Source of the DNA: JAXGTD01 sp040775095 | GTDB taxonomy: Bacteria > Pseudomonadota > Gammaproteobacteria > Chromatiales > Chromatiaceae | Length of the DNA: 26,377 bases | Reading direction: 5' to 3' | NCBI GenBank assembly: GCA_040775095.1 | Contig: JAXGTD010000048.1 | Location: 1 to 26,377 of the forward strand | In this document: positions 1 to 8,183 of the stretch, one piece after another | Numbering within the stretch: position 1 is the first letter of the stretch | Layout: each line of letters starts with the position of its first letter | Translations under genes and position numbers: made by a program | Notes under the pieces: generated by a model | The model's input: only the letters and a program-made list of their open reading frames with translations | Told to the model about the DNA's origin: nothing | Databases searched by the model: none

Positions 1-86
1 TGACGCTCCAACGCGGCCCGCACACTGGTCCCACCGGTCTTGGCGATGTGGATGAACAGGAAGCGGTGCTTGATGGACAGCAGCAT
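1..86 (-). CDS. Sulfotransferase-family protein, N-terminal fragment cut by the window edge
   Basis: Reading leftward from an ATG at 86, the frame gives 28 codons before the window ends. The peptide contains FLFIHIAKTGGTSVRAAL, a hydrophobic strand followed by K-T-G-G-T-S. This is the typical 5'-phosphosulfate (PAPS) binding start of sulfotransferase and sulfotransferase-like P-loop proteins, which transfer sulfate from PAPS to sugars or other acceptors. A TAG stop lies in frame at 96-98, so the ATG at 84-86 is the only upstream ATG choice. No strong Shine-Dalgarno sequence is visible. The gene follows the LpxH-like gene on the same strand with a gap of 194 bp. The acceptor and subfamily cannot be told from this fragment. 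Confidence 0.7.
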   Translation of the reverse strand, partial: MLLSIKHRFLFIHIAKTGGTSVRAALER

Positions 87-280
87 GGATGGATTCTAGC
101 GCTTCGGGTGCTTGCATGCCTGGGGCAAATGGGCCCCGGACCATCCGGATTGCGCGCGCGGGTAGCCATATTCGGCGCCCCTCGGTCATCGGAAGACAGG
201 ACATCCATGGCATCCCGTTGCCCGGATCGGGGGCAGACTCGATCCGCGGGTGCTGGAATCCGCTCTGGCGTCGCGGGTCT

Positions 281-1090
281 TCAGGCCGCTTGCCGGGGAT
301 CGTCGTCGAGACTCCCTGGGCTACGGCGCGGGTCGGACTCGGCCCGTCGCCGCTGAACACCCCACTCGACCAGCTCCATGCGCCCGTCCTGGTGCTCGAG
401 GATCGCGGTGCAGCTATCCACCCAGTCGCCGCAGTTGATATAGGTGATCCCATCGATCTCCTTGATTGCGGCGGCATGGATATGTCCGCAGATGATGCCA
501 TCGACGCCGCGGCCCTTGGCAGTGTGGGCGACATTGCGTTCGAAGTCGCCGATGAAGCTGACCGCACCCTTGACCATGCGTTTGGCACAGCCAGACAAGG
601 ACCAGTAACCGGCGATACCCATGTGACGCCGCGCCCAGGACAGTAAGGTGTTGAGGCGCACAAGGGCCGCATAGGCATGGTCACCGAGCACGGCGATCCA
701 GCGGTGGTAGCGGGTAACCTGGTCGAATTCGTCGCCGTGGCACAGCAGGTAGCGTCGGCCGTCCGCGGCCTGGTGCACGTGCTCGAGCGCCAGGCGGATC
801 TCGCCCAGGGCGATGCCGACGTGCTCGCGCAGCGCCTCGTCATGGTTGCCCGGCACAAACACCACTTTCACCCCGTGGCGGGCCCGCTTCAGGATCTTCT
901 GCACCACGGTGTTGTGGTGGGTAGACCAGAAGGTCCCTCGCTTCATGGCCCAGAAATCGACGATGTCGCCGACCAGGAACAGATGCTCTGACTCGTGCTC
1001 GCGCAGGAACTCCAGCAGCCTTTCGGCCTGGCACGCACGGGTGCCCAGGTGGATATCGGAAAGGAAGATGGATCTGACGCCGCGCGCCAT
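281..1090 (-). CDS. LpxH-like metallophosphoesterase (UDP-2,3-diacylglucosamine diphosphatase family)
   Basis: This 269-residue calcineurin-type phosphoesterase has the full dimetal set: SDIHLG (11-16), GDIVDFW (41-47), GNHDE (81-85), CHGDEFD (117-123) and GHIH (202-205). The D-x-H, GD, GNHD, H and GHxH residues bind two metal ions. The DFW and HGDEFD context places it near LpxH, the cytoplasmic enzyme that hydrolyses UDP-2,3-diacylglucosamine to lipid X in lipid A synthesis. It is longer than classical LpxH (about 240 residues) and ends in an Arg/Asp-rich tail from about residue 245. It resembles the longer LpxH paralogues often annotated with the same name, so the substrate is inferred. AGAGG lies 8 bases before the ATG at 1090 and supports this start. 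Confidence 0.85.
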   Translation of the reverse strand: MARGVRSIFLSDIHLGTRACQAERLLEFLREHESEHLFLVGDIVDFWAMKRGTFWSTHHNTVVQKILKRARHGVKVVFVPGNHDEALREHVGIALGEIRLALEHVHQAADGRRYLLCHGDEFDQVTRYHRWIAVLGDHAYAALVRLNTLLSWARRHMGIAGYWSLSGCAKRMVKGAVSFIGDFERNVAHTAKGRGVDGIICGHIHAAAIKEIDGITYINCGDWVDSCTAILEHQDGRMELVEWGVQRRRAESDPRRSPGSLDDDPRQAA

Positions 1091-1479
1091 CGGCAGGCCT
1101 CTTCTGTGCTGCAGGGCACCGGCGGGTTGTGCGTTGCCGGTGCGCTTCGTCGCCGCGGCGAGCGGGGCCCTCGCGGCGCATGAATGACGGGATCATAGCG
1201 CCGGAGTGTGAACACACGGAGGCGGTGAGACGACAACCGTGCGAAGGACTCGTTGCCGTTTGTCGGGCGTTCGGGGGTTGACCCCCTGCGTGCTCGGTTG
1301 CATCGCTGCTGGATGCGCGGTGGATTCGCTACCGCGTCAGGCGCGCCGCGGTGCTCTGACCACGCCGCGGGGACCCCGCGCCACCGGTCCTCCTCGGTGC
1401 CGTCGAAGCGAGACGCGGACCACCGCTACCAGGCCGGGCCGTTGCCCGCTCCGGCGATGCCGTGGCCTGCATCGTGGGC
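1091..1479. other. Intergenic region between serB and the LpxH-like gene
   Basis: About 390 bp without a convincing gene. It contains small inverted repeats: GTGTG-AA-CACAC at 1206-1217, and a G-run/C-run pair around the sequence GGGGGTTGACCCCC near 1270-1285. Neither is followed by a T-run, so no clear intrinsic terminator for serB is seen. Short open frames here have no recognisable product. Confidence 0.4.
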
Positions 1480-2718
1480 TCAGGGGGAGAGATCGGCCAG
1501 GTCGCGGTCGCGCATACCCAGCAGATAGAGGATCGCGTCGAGACCGACGGTCGCGATCGAATGGCGCGCCTGCTCCTTGACCAGGGGCTTGGCATGAAAG
1601 GCGATACCGAGGCCGGCGATCGAGAGCATCGGCAGATCGTTGGCGCCGTCCCCGACCGCGATCACCTGTTCGAGCCGGATGCCCTCACGCGCGGCGATCT
1701 CGCGCAGCAGCGCGGCCTTGCGGGCGCCGTCGACGATCGGCCCGGACACCCGGCCAGTGAGCCGTCCCCGCTCCACCTCCAACCGGTTGGCATGCACGTC
1801 GTCGATCCCGAGGCGTTGCTGCAGGTACTCGGCGAAGTAGGTGAAGCCACCGGACAGGATCGCGACCTTGAAACCGAGTCGCTTCAGGGTGGCGATCAGC
1901 CGTTCGGCACCCTCGGTGATTGGCAGCCGCTCGGCGATGCCGGGCAACACCGATTCGTCCAGCCCGGCCAGCAGTGCCACCCGCCGGCGGAAGCTCTCGC
2001 TGAAATCGATCTCGCCGCGCATGGCCGCCTCGGTGATGGCGGCCACCCGTGGGCCGACACCCGCCACGGCCGCGAGCTCGTCGATGACCTCGGCCTGGAT
2101 CAGTGTGGAGTCCATATCGAAGCAGACCAGCCGGCGGTTGCGTCGAAAGAGGTCGTCCTGCTGGATGGCAATGTCCACGTCCATGTCCAGACCCAGTTTC
2201 AGGAAGGCGGCATGCAACGCACTGATGTCTCGAACCGGACCCCGCAGGGCGAGCTCGACGCTGGCGTGCTGACCACCGCCGCGACGCTCCCGACCCAGGT
2301 CGCGGCGAGAGATGCGTCCGGACAGGCGTGTGATCTGGTCGATGTTCAGGCCGTTGTCGCTGACCACCGCGGCGACCCGTGCGATATGCCGTGCGCTGAT
2401 CTCACGCCCCAGCAGCGTGACGATGTGCCGCGGCTGACCCTGCTCGCGCACCCAGGCCTCGTAGGCGTCGAGTGTGATTGGCGTGAAGCGCAGGTCAAGT
2501 CCGAGCGCATGGCCCGCGAACAGCAGCTGCTTGAACACCGCACAGGACTCGGGCGTGTTGGGCAACTCCACCAGGAGCCCGAGGGCCAGGGTGTTGTGGA
2601 TCACCGACTGGCCGATGTCGAGCACGCTCACGTCATAACGCGCGAGCACATCGGTCAGCGCCCGGGTGATCCCGGGGCGATCGCGCCCGGAGATGTCAAT
2701 GAGGACGATTTCTCGCAT
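1480..2718 (-). CDS. serB: Phosphoserine phosphatase SerB with N-terminal ACT-like region
   Basis: SerB dephosphorylates L-phosphoserine, the last step of serine synthesis, in the cytoplasm. Residues 1-180 look like two ACT-type regulatory modules; the first begins EIVLIDISGRDRPGIT. The HAD catalytic domain follows, with all four motifs: DMDSTLI (201-207, nucleophile D201 and acid/base D203), SGG (289-291), K334 in DGARKAAL, and GDGANDLPM (356-364). The total of 412 residues is usual for the long, ACT-containing SerB type. GAGGA about 9 bases before the ATG at 2718 supports this start. The gene lies 85 bp after pilE on the same strand and may be read through from the pilus cluster or from its own promoter; nothing in the gap decides this. 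Confidence 0.95.
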   Translation of the reverse strand: MREIVLIDISGRDRPGITRALTDVLARYDVSVLDIGQSVIHNTLALGLLVELPNTPESCAVFKQLLFAGHALGLDLRFTPITLDAYEAWVREQGQPRHIVTLLGREISARHIARVAAVVSDNGLNIDQITRLSGRISRRDLGRERRGGGQHASVELALRGPVRDISALHAAFLKLGLDMDVDIAIQQDDLFRRNRRLVCFDMDSTLIQAEVIDELAAVAGVGPRVAAITEAAMRGEIDFSESFRRRVALLAGLDESVLPGIAERLPITEGAERLIATLKRLGFKVAILSGGFTYFAEYLQQRLGIDDVHANRLEVERGRLTGRVSGPIVDGARKAALLREIAAREGIRLEQVIAVGDGANDLPMLSIAGLGIAFHAKPLVKEQARHSIATVGLDAILYLLGMRDRDLADLSP

Positions 2719-2803
2719 GGTTCCCGATCCTCGTCGCCCGGGTCGGTGGCGTCGTCCTGGCTGGCGGTTCGGTCAGGTGGGGAATCGCAGGAAGCTGCCA
2801 CGA

Positions 2804-3268
2804 TCACCAACAGGTCGTCGGCGGCGGGCTGCTGCCATAGCCGGCGTAGTTGATCACCGATGTGTTGCCATTGGAGTCGATGGTGAAGTCGCCACAATGG
2901 GTGTCGGCCACCTGTGCCCCCCGCCGCGTGGCCGTGGCGACGAAACTGGTCGCGATGCTCCCGGTGGGCCCGGCGGCGGTGTCGACGCTGTAGCGGCCCT
3001 CTTGGGCGACGATCGGATCGGTGCTGAATCCGAGTTGGGTCATATCGGTGGTATAGGTCTTGTTGTCGAGGTAGAACTGCTCCTCGCGTGCCGCGACATC
3101 GAACAGCAGTGACTGGCCGTCGGCCCGTCTGGCCTTGAGGACCTGACTCTGATAGGACGGAAACGCGATGGCGGCGACGATCGCGATGATTGCCACGGTG
3201 ATCAGGGCCTCGATCACGGTAAATCCCGCTAACGCCTGGCCTGGGGCCGGGGCGATGAACCCCGGCAT
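2804..3268 (-). CDS. pilE: Type IV pilin-like minor pilin PilE
   Basis: The protein has a class III prepilin signal, ALAG/FTVIEALITVAIIAIVAA, with Gly at -1, Phe at +1 and Glu at +5. PilD-type peptidase would cut after the glycine and methylate the phenylalanine. The following hydrophobic helix and the FPSYQSQVLKARRADGQ continuation are typical of PilE-like minor pilins, and a C-terminal Cys pair (HCGDF...TTCW) may form the D-loop disulphide. From the ATG at 3268 it is 154 residues, the normal size. An ATG at 3367 is also in frame and would give 187 residues with a 48-residue Arg-containing leader. The short leader has no Lys or Arg, which is unusual, and neither start has a clear ribosome site, so the start is uncertain. 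It is the last gene of the pilus cluster, as in Pseudomonas. Confidence 0.88.
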   Translation of the reverse strand: MPGFIAPAPGQALAGFTVIEALITVAIIAIVAAIAFPSYQSQVLKARRADGQSLLFDVAAREEQFYLDNKTYTTDMTQLGFSTDPIVAQEGRYSVDTAAGPTGSIATSFVATATRRGAQVADTHCGDFTIDSNGNTSVINYAGYGSSPPPTTCW

Positions 3269-3452
3269 TCGGGTGATTGCTGGCGGTGGCCCCGATCTTC
3301 CTGGCGAGGGCGCGGGACCACGATGGCAGGCAGCGGAGGGCTTCCGAGCATCTGGCACAGGGTTCATCGAGCTTGTCTCAGGGGCCCGGCGGACCGGTCG
3401 CGCCGGATCCGGTGGCCTCCGCCATGAATGGCTCTCGACTCACCCTGGCTGG

Positions 3453-3779
3453 TCATTGGGGCTGCTCCTGCTCCAGGGCGCGGGCCTCGTCACTGTCGAA
3501 GGGGAGGTCGCCGCGAACGCATTCGATGGTCTCCCTGATCCGTGCGCGAACCGATGGCGGGATCTCCGCGTTGGCGATCGTGCGCGCATCCGCGAAACGC
3601 TCTGGGAAACCACGCAGACTGTAGAAACGGATGATCCGCGGCGTACGGTCCGTTTCCTGGACGTAGCACTTGTAACGCACCGTGTCCGCCGGGAGGTCGA
3701 CACCCGTTGCGATGCACGGGGCGATGATCAGGGCCGTGATGGTCGCGGTTATGGCAATGTCCAGCTTTGAGAGTGGCAT
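3453..3779 (-). CDS. Small exported PilY2/TapY2-like protein
   Basis: This gene lies between pilY1 and pilE, the slot occupied by pilY2 in Pseudomonas and by TapY2-type genes in other gammaproteobacteria. The 108-residue product starts with a hydrophobic export segment (about residues 7-27), followed by a short soluble part with the phrase VRYKCYVQETDRTPRIIRFYS. The YKCYV-x-IIRFY pattern agrees with my memory of the TapY2 family, and a second Cys (IECVRGDLPF) could pair with the first. The ATG at 3779 is preferred; a GTG at 3815 in the same frame would add 12 residues and leave the signal segment internal. No good ribosome site is visible at either. The role is assumed to be accessory to pilus assembly or PilY1; the family is poorly characterised. 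Confidence 0.6.
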   Translation of the reverse strand: MPLSKLDIAITATITALIIAPCIATGVDLPADTVRYKCYVQETDRTPRIIRFYSLRGFPERFADARTIANAEIPPSVRARIRETIECVRGDLPFDSDEARALEQEQPQ

Positions 3780-3864
3780 ATCGATGGGCCCATGCGTCAG
3801 GGCTGGCGACCGCACGGTGAGGGTTGCCAGCGGCTTGGATCGTCGAATCGTCTTGGGTGGTTTG

Positions 3865-6800
3865 TCAATCGGCGTCTTCGAACCAATAGATTGCCTGCGT
3901 GGTCAGGGACAGTCCCGTGTCCTCCGATCCCTTGCCGCCCGTGCCGGCGCCGACGCCGACCAGGCGAATTTCCGGGTCGCCAAAGTGCGCGACCGGATAG
4001 TCCGGGATGTTGTCTTTTATCTTCTTGCTGCGATCGACCTTGTGCAATGCATCACCCTCCGACACCGCGCTCCAATCGTACCTGGCCGAGGCATCGTGCA
4101 GATCGACGGCGTAGAGGAAGCCCGATCCCTCCGAGGGGCGGCAGATGTGCTCGACATCGGGGTCGAGCGGGTCGGGCGGCACGTAGGTCGTAAAGAAGAC
4201 GATGCCCTGCAGCGTGATGGCCCGCGACAGACTCTTTTCGCCCGTGGCCTCCAAGGTGATATACCAGCCCTTGGTCGCGGAAGACGCGAGGGCCGCCTGT
4301 GCCGCCGCCCGTTCCTCGTCGTTCCCATCCTGGATCAGGTTGCTGGTGGCGTTGAACAGGTTCGCCTCGACGATCACCGGTGGGGCCTCGGCGCAAGGCA
4401 GGCCGTCCGGATTCACGGCCTCATTGGCGCACGCGTCGGTCGCGGGGCTACCGTCATTGGGGACGTGACGTGCGCTGAGCGTCTCGAAGTCGCGGATCAT
4501 GTAGAAGCGGTCGACGACGTCGCGCTCGAGCGGATGGGCACGGTTACCGCTGCCGATCATGAGGGCGTCGTAGGCCAGGTCCCCATAGCGGGTGATGGCC
4601 ACATCGATGTGATCCATGAAGCGGCGGTCGTCGGTCTCGGTATTGTCGCCAAGGGCGGCCAGCTTGTAGACGGTCCATTGCGTCCGGTCGGTGCCGACGA
4701 GGTCGGCGCGCCAGATGTTTCCGCCGGTGTCCGGGAAGTAGATCCGATCCGTAAGCCGATCACCGTTGCTGTCGATGACCGAGACCTCCGCCGGGACGCT
4801 GTCGACGAGCCCCGTCTCCTGGAGGTTGGTGTCGCTACTCTCCGCCGGCGTGATACCCCAGACCAGCGAGCCGTCCACGGCGTCGACGATATAGATTCCG
4901 CGACCGGCGGTGTCCGCGCTGCCGACGCCCTCGCTGTCCTTGTTCACGTCGTATCCGGCGCCGAAGATGACGACCGGATTGTCGTGACCGGGGACGAACG
5001 TCGCCTTCGGCGTAGACCAGCTCTGGCCGAGCTCAGGCAGCGTCTGCCAGTCCACATGCCAGAGGCTCGACGGGCTGTCGGGATCCGTGATGTCGAGCGC
5101 ATAGTAACTTTGTCCGCCCCGGCGCAGGCCAAAGAACAGATAGGCGAGGTCGCCGTCGGCGTCCGTGCGCACGATGTTGCCGTCCTTGTTGACATCACGA
5201 AGAAAGACCTCGGGGCTTCCGTCGACGCCATAGGGGTGGTCGTTCTCCGAGCTGTTGGCCATGAGGATCTTGGGTATCGGGCCAAGCTCCTTCGGGAAGA
5301 AGGCCCAAGACTCCTCGCCGTCGGTACTGTCGACCATGTGCAGGAAGCCGGCGTTCGTCCCAAACACGATCCGCACATCCGGATCGCTCGCGTCGCCTGG
5401 GTTGCCGTAGTTGATGGCGAGCGGACGGGAATGCATCACGTCTCCCATGATCCACGGCCGGGTGTCGGTCGTATCCCCGTCTTCGTCCTCATCGAGCACG
5501 TCGACGCCACGGGACCAGTTGATATAGCGGTCGCGCTGCTCGGTATCCAAGGCGCTGAGCATTGCCGGTGTCAGGTTGGTGTTGCTGGTGTCGAAGTTCT
5601 CAAGCGCGGAATTCGTGCCCGTGTTGGTCTTGATGACCCGGGTGCTCGCGTTTCTTGCAGTCAGGCGTTGGCCAGCTCCACCCTCGTCCACCTCCATTCC
5701 GTCAATTCCGCCGGTGGTCCAGAACGTGGTCGCGGTGTCTTTGATTCTGCCGCTGACGGGATCGATCGCGCGCACGCCGTTGGCATCGAGCACCTCGCCG
5801 TCGTCGTTGATTTCGAGCTTTTTCAGATTACCCCGCCAGCGCGGACGGATCTCCGGCCGGAACATCGCGATAAACATATCGCTGAGGCTGCGCGTGCGAT
5901 TGAAGGCGTCGACCGCAACCGCGGGGGCGGCGAATGTCGTGTTGCTGGACAGGATCTCCGTCAGCGTTGCCTGGAACGCATCCGCGAGGGTGTGGGCATC
6001 CTCCGCGGTATAGTAGGTCCCGCCACCCTTCTCGGCGGCTTCACTGAGCAGGACCTGGTCGGTCAGGAACCCGATGGTATAGGTCACAACGCGCTGGTCA
6101 CCATTCTGCCATTGGTCATCGAGATCGTTCTCATACATGTATCGCGCGAGCTCGGGAAGACAGTTCTCCTGAAAGTCATTGTTATGGTCCGTCATGTAGT
6201 TGTTGCACCGTCCCACCCCGGGCAGCGCCTTGATACTGGTGTTGGCGTGCAGATCATAGGTCGGACGCCCATCCGTCATCAGGATCAGGTAGATCTGCTC
6301 GCAGTCGCCCATGGGGGAATTGTAGGTGCCGTCTTTTGCACAATGCCCCGCACCGTCGTCAGACTCCGAGCAAGGATCACGGTATGGCTGCCGATTAACG
6401 TCATCGTCGCCGTAGTAGACATTGAGCGGGTTTCCATTTGGCTTGGCCAGATAGCGGTAGGCCTCATAGTAGGTCTCGCAGAGCGGGGTCCAGGTCTCGG
6501 GTGAGAGTGATTGGACCAGGCTGACGAAGTCGCTTCGATCGGTGTCGCTCATTCGCGACATGTGGGAGACAACCCGACCGCCATTCTTGTTATTGGAGCT
6601 ATTGCCATCGTTCCAATTGAATAGCATCAGACCAAAGTCGATCTGCGGGTTGTTCAAGACCAGGTCGCTGATGACGTCCTGGGCGATCTCCATCTTCGTC
6701 CGATCTTCGATCAGACGATCGTTGTAGTACCAGGCAAGATAGTTTCCGGTGAACAGGGTGCGGGTCAGGTCGTTGTCGTGCCTGTCCCATTCGTCTTCCC

Positions 6801-7494
6801 AGGGGTCGCCGGGGCCTGATGGGCAAAACGGCCCGTCCTCATCACAGGCCCAACCATCCGCGAGTCCCGGGTTTGTCGGGTCGTTGTTGTCGATATCCGC
6901 GGCGCATTCCAGATGCGCGGTCTGACGTGTATCGTCATTGTCCGCAACGGTACGCCATACATCGACGTGCCCGTAGATGTCCCGCTCCTCTTCCCAGCAC
7001 TCGTAATACCAGCCATAGCGCCAGCGCCGATCGTAGTACCATCCCCATCGCCAATCGCACTGTTCGGTGCCCTCTGTATCGATGATCCGATAGTCGTCAC
7101 GCCAGACACGCAGATAATCGGTGTAGCGACCGGTGGAATAGAGCGGCGACAGGGATGTGTTGCAGCGATTCGATGAGGCAGGCACATATCGATCGGTATT
7201 CTCGCCGGGGGGATTGCCGTCTTCCGACCAATAGATCCGGTCATTTCGGAAGTTGTCCGGGGCACCATCGCGCTCTGTCCAGTCGATGGCGGGATTGAAG
7301 TCCGCCTTCGCCTGGGGCACCCCATCACGCATGCTCCCCGAGTTGTCGAACAGGATCAGGACCTTTGGCCGGCCGCTGGAGGCGCCGCTGGCCGTGTACT
7401 GTGTCATGAAGACCTCGGTGTCTTCGGCCTGACCCGGCACGGCGACGACGGTCGCCAGCGCGGCGAGGAGAAGGGATAGCTGCCTACGTTTCAT
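3865..7494 (-). CDS. pilY1: Type IV pilus tip adhesin/assembly protein PilY1
   Basis: This 1209-residue exported protein has a signal peptide (1-23, cut near GQA/ED), an N-terminal von Willebrand A-like domain with a MIDAS start DNSGSM (D50, S52, S54), and a C-terminal PilY1 beta-propeller. The propeller has acidic loops of the calcium-binding type: DVNKDGN at about 767-773 followed by a DADGD stretch, and DVNKD at 849. The phrase PWIMGDVMHSRPL is typical of the family. PilY1 sits at the pilus tip with the minor pilins, opposes retraction in a calcium-dependent way, and acts in adhesion. Unusual here is a Trp/Tyr-rich, Cys-containing insert at about residues 146-180 within the A-domain region. 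The ATG at 7494 follows AGGTGG by 4 bases. It is the fifth gene of the minor-pilin cluster, 177 bp after pilX. Confidence 0.94.
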   Translation of the reverse strand: MKRRQLSLLLAALATVVAVPGQAEDTEVFMTQYTASGASSGRPKVLILFDNSGSMRDGVPQAKADFNPAIDWTERDGAPDNFRNDRIYWSEDGNPPGENTDRYVPASSNRCNTSLSPLYSTGRYTDYLRVWRDDYRIIDTEGTEQCDWRWGWYYDRRWRYGWYYECWEEERDIYGHVDVWRTVADNDDTRQTAHLECAADIDNNDPTNPGLADGWACDEDGPFCPSGPGDPWEDEWDRHDNDLTRTLFTGNYLAWYYNDRLIEDRTKMEIAQDVISDLVLNNPQIDFGLMLFNWNDGNSSNNKNGGRVVSHMSRMSDTDRSDFVSLVQSLSPETWTPLCETYYEAYRYLAKPNGNPLNVYYGDDDVNRQPYRDPCSESDDGAGHCAKDGTYNSPMGDCEQIYLILMTDGRPTYDLHANTSIKALPGVGRCNNYMTDHNNDFQENCLPELARYMYENDLDDQWQNGDQRVVTYTIGFLTDQVLLSEAAEKGGGTYYTAEDAHTLADAFQATLTEILSSNTTFAAPAVAVDAFNRTRSLSDMFIAMFRPEIRPRWRGNLKKLEINDDGEVLDANGVRAIDPVSGRIKDTATTFWTTGGIDGMEVDEGGAGQRLTARNASTRVIKTNTGTNSALENFDTSNTNLTPAMLSALDTEQRDRYINWSRGVDVLDEDEDGDTTDTRPWIMGDVMHSRPLAINYGNPGDASDPDVRIVFGTNAGFLHMVDSTDGEESWAFFPKELGPIPKILMANSSENDHPYGVDGSPEVFLRDVNKDGNIVRTDADGDLAYLFFGLRRGGQSYYALDITDPDSPSSLWHVDWQTLPELGQSWSTPKATFVPGHDNPVVIFGAGYDVNKDSEGVGSADTAGRGIYIVDAVDGSLVWGITPAESSDTNLQETGLVDSVPAEVSVIDSNGDRLTDRIYFPDTGGNIWRADLVGTDRTQWTVYKLAALGDNTETDDRRFMDHIDVAITRYGDLAYDALMIGSGNRAHPLERDVVDRFYMIRDFETLSARHVPNDGSPATDACANEAVNPDGLPCAEAPPVIVEANLFNATSNLIQDGNDEERAAAQAALASSATKGWYITLEATGEKSLSRAITLQGIVFFTTYVPPDPLDPDVEHICRPSEGSGFLYAVDLHDASARYDWSAVSEGDALHKVDRSKKIKDNIPDYPVAHFGDPEIRLVGVGAGTGGKGSEDTGLSLTTQAIYWFEDAD

Positions 7495-7671
7495 GATCCA
7501 CCTGGCCTTCCGGTACGTCCGGACTGTTCAGTTCTTTGGCCATGCCGGCTGGTTGGGTCGGCACCCGCTGTGGCGTGCTGCATCGGCGAATCCCCGCGGT
7601 CGGGCCGCGACCGGGTGCCGGTGTTTTCGGGACCGGAGCGGACCGTTCGGTCAGCGCGGCATCCCGACCTG

Positions 7672-8181
7672 CTATTCCTTGATCACCTCCTGTGCCACCC
7701 CCTCCCGCAGGATTGTCTCGGCGCCCCCCTTGGCACTGCCCGGATCGTCTGGCGTGAGGGTACTGACGATCTCGAACGCGCCACAGCCAAGGATGTCGGC
7801 GCTGGAGGCAGACGCGGTGCGGGCACAGACCCCATCGCGGTCGCCGCTGACGAGTACCTCGACCGTCGGGGTATCCGTGCTCATACCCTCCAACGGGTTG
7901 GGTGATCGGATGCTGAAATTGATCGTATAGCGGCTGCCGGTGAAGAACAGAATATTCGACTCGTTCTGAAGGATCCCCAAGGCGGCGTCGAGTCCGGCTT
8001 GGGCGGACTGAAATGCGCGGTTGGCGTCCTCTGTGTCTCCGGCTACCTGCAATTCACTGATGCTCATGCGCATGGTGGAGATGCCAAGGATGCTGAGTAC
8101 CGCAAGGATGATCAGGCTGATGATGAGCACGACACCGGCCTCGCGCGGGAAGACGTTGGGTCGTCGCGTCGGGTACGACAT
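7672..8181 (-). CDS. pilX: Minor pilin PilX
   Basis: The 169-residue protein begins MSYPTRRPNVFPREAG and then has a hydrophobic helix, VVLIISLIILAVLSILGIS. PilX proteins use such a leader, and the Glu at +5 is commonly absent, as here. The sequence SELQVAGDTEDANRAFQSAQAGLDAALG after the helix matches the conserved PilX N-domain (A-F-x-x-A-E/Q-A-G). PilX joins the priming complex with PilV, PilW, FimU and PilY1. Two ATGs are possible. The one at 8187 overlaps the pilW stop as ATGA, but GGAGA lies only directly against it; that same GGAGA is 6 bases before the ATG at 8181, which is therefore preferred. An open frame continues upstream inside pilW but is not pilin-like. Confidence 0.88.
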   Translation of the reverse strand: MSYPTRRPNVFPREAGVVLIISLIILAVLSILGISTMRMSISELQVAGDTEDANRAFQSAQAGLDAALGILQNESNILFFTGSRYTINFSIRSPNPLEGMSTDTPTVEVLVSGDRDGVCARTASASSADILGCGAFEIVSTLTPDDPGSAKGGAETILREGVAQEVIKE

Positions 8182-8183
8182 CG

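Noticed and set aside
1462..2853. A 463-codon open frame on the plus strand opposite serB
   Set aside because: It has no motifs, while the minus strand carries the full HAD set of SerB.
3682..6504. A 940-codon open frame on the plus strand opposite pilY1
   Set aside because: It is a shadow of the pilY1 codon pattern at high GC. The product has no domain, and pilY1 on the other strand has clear motifs.
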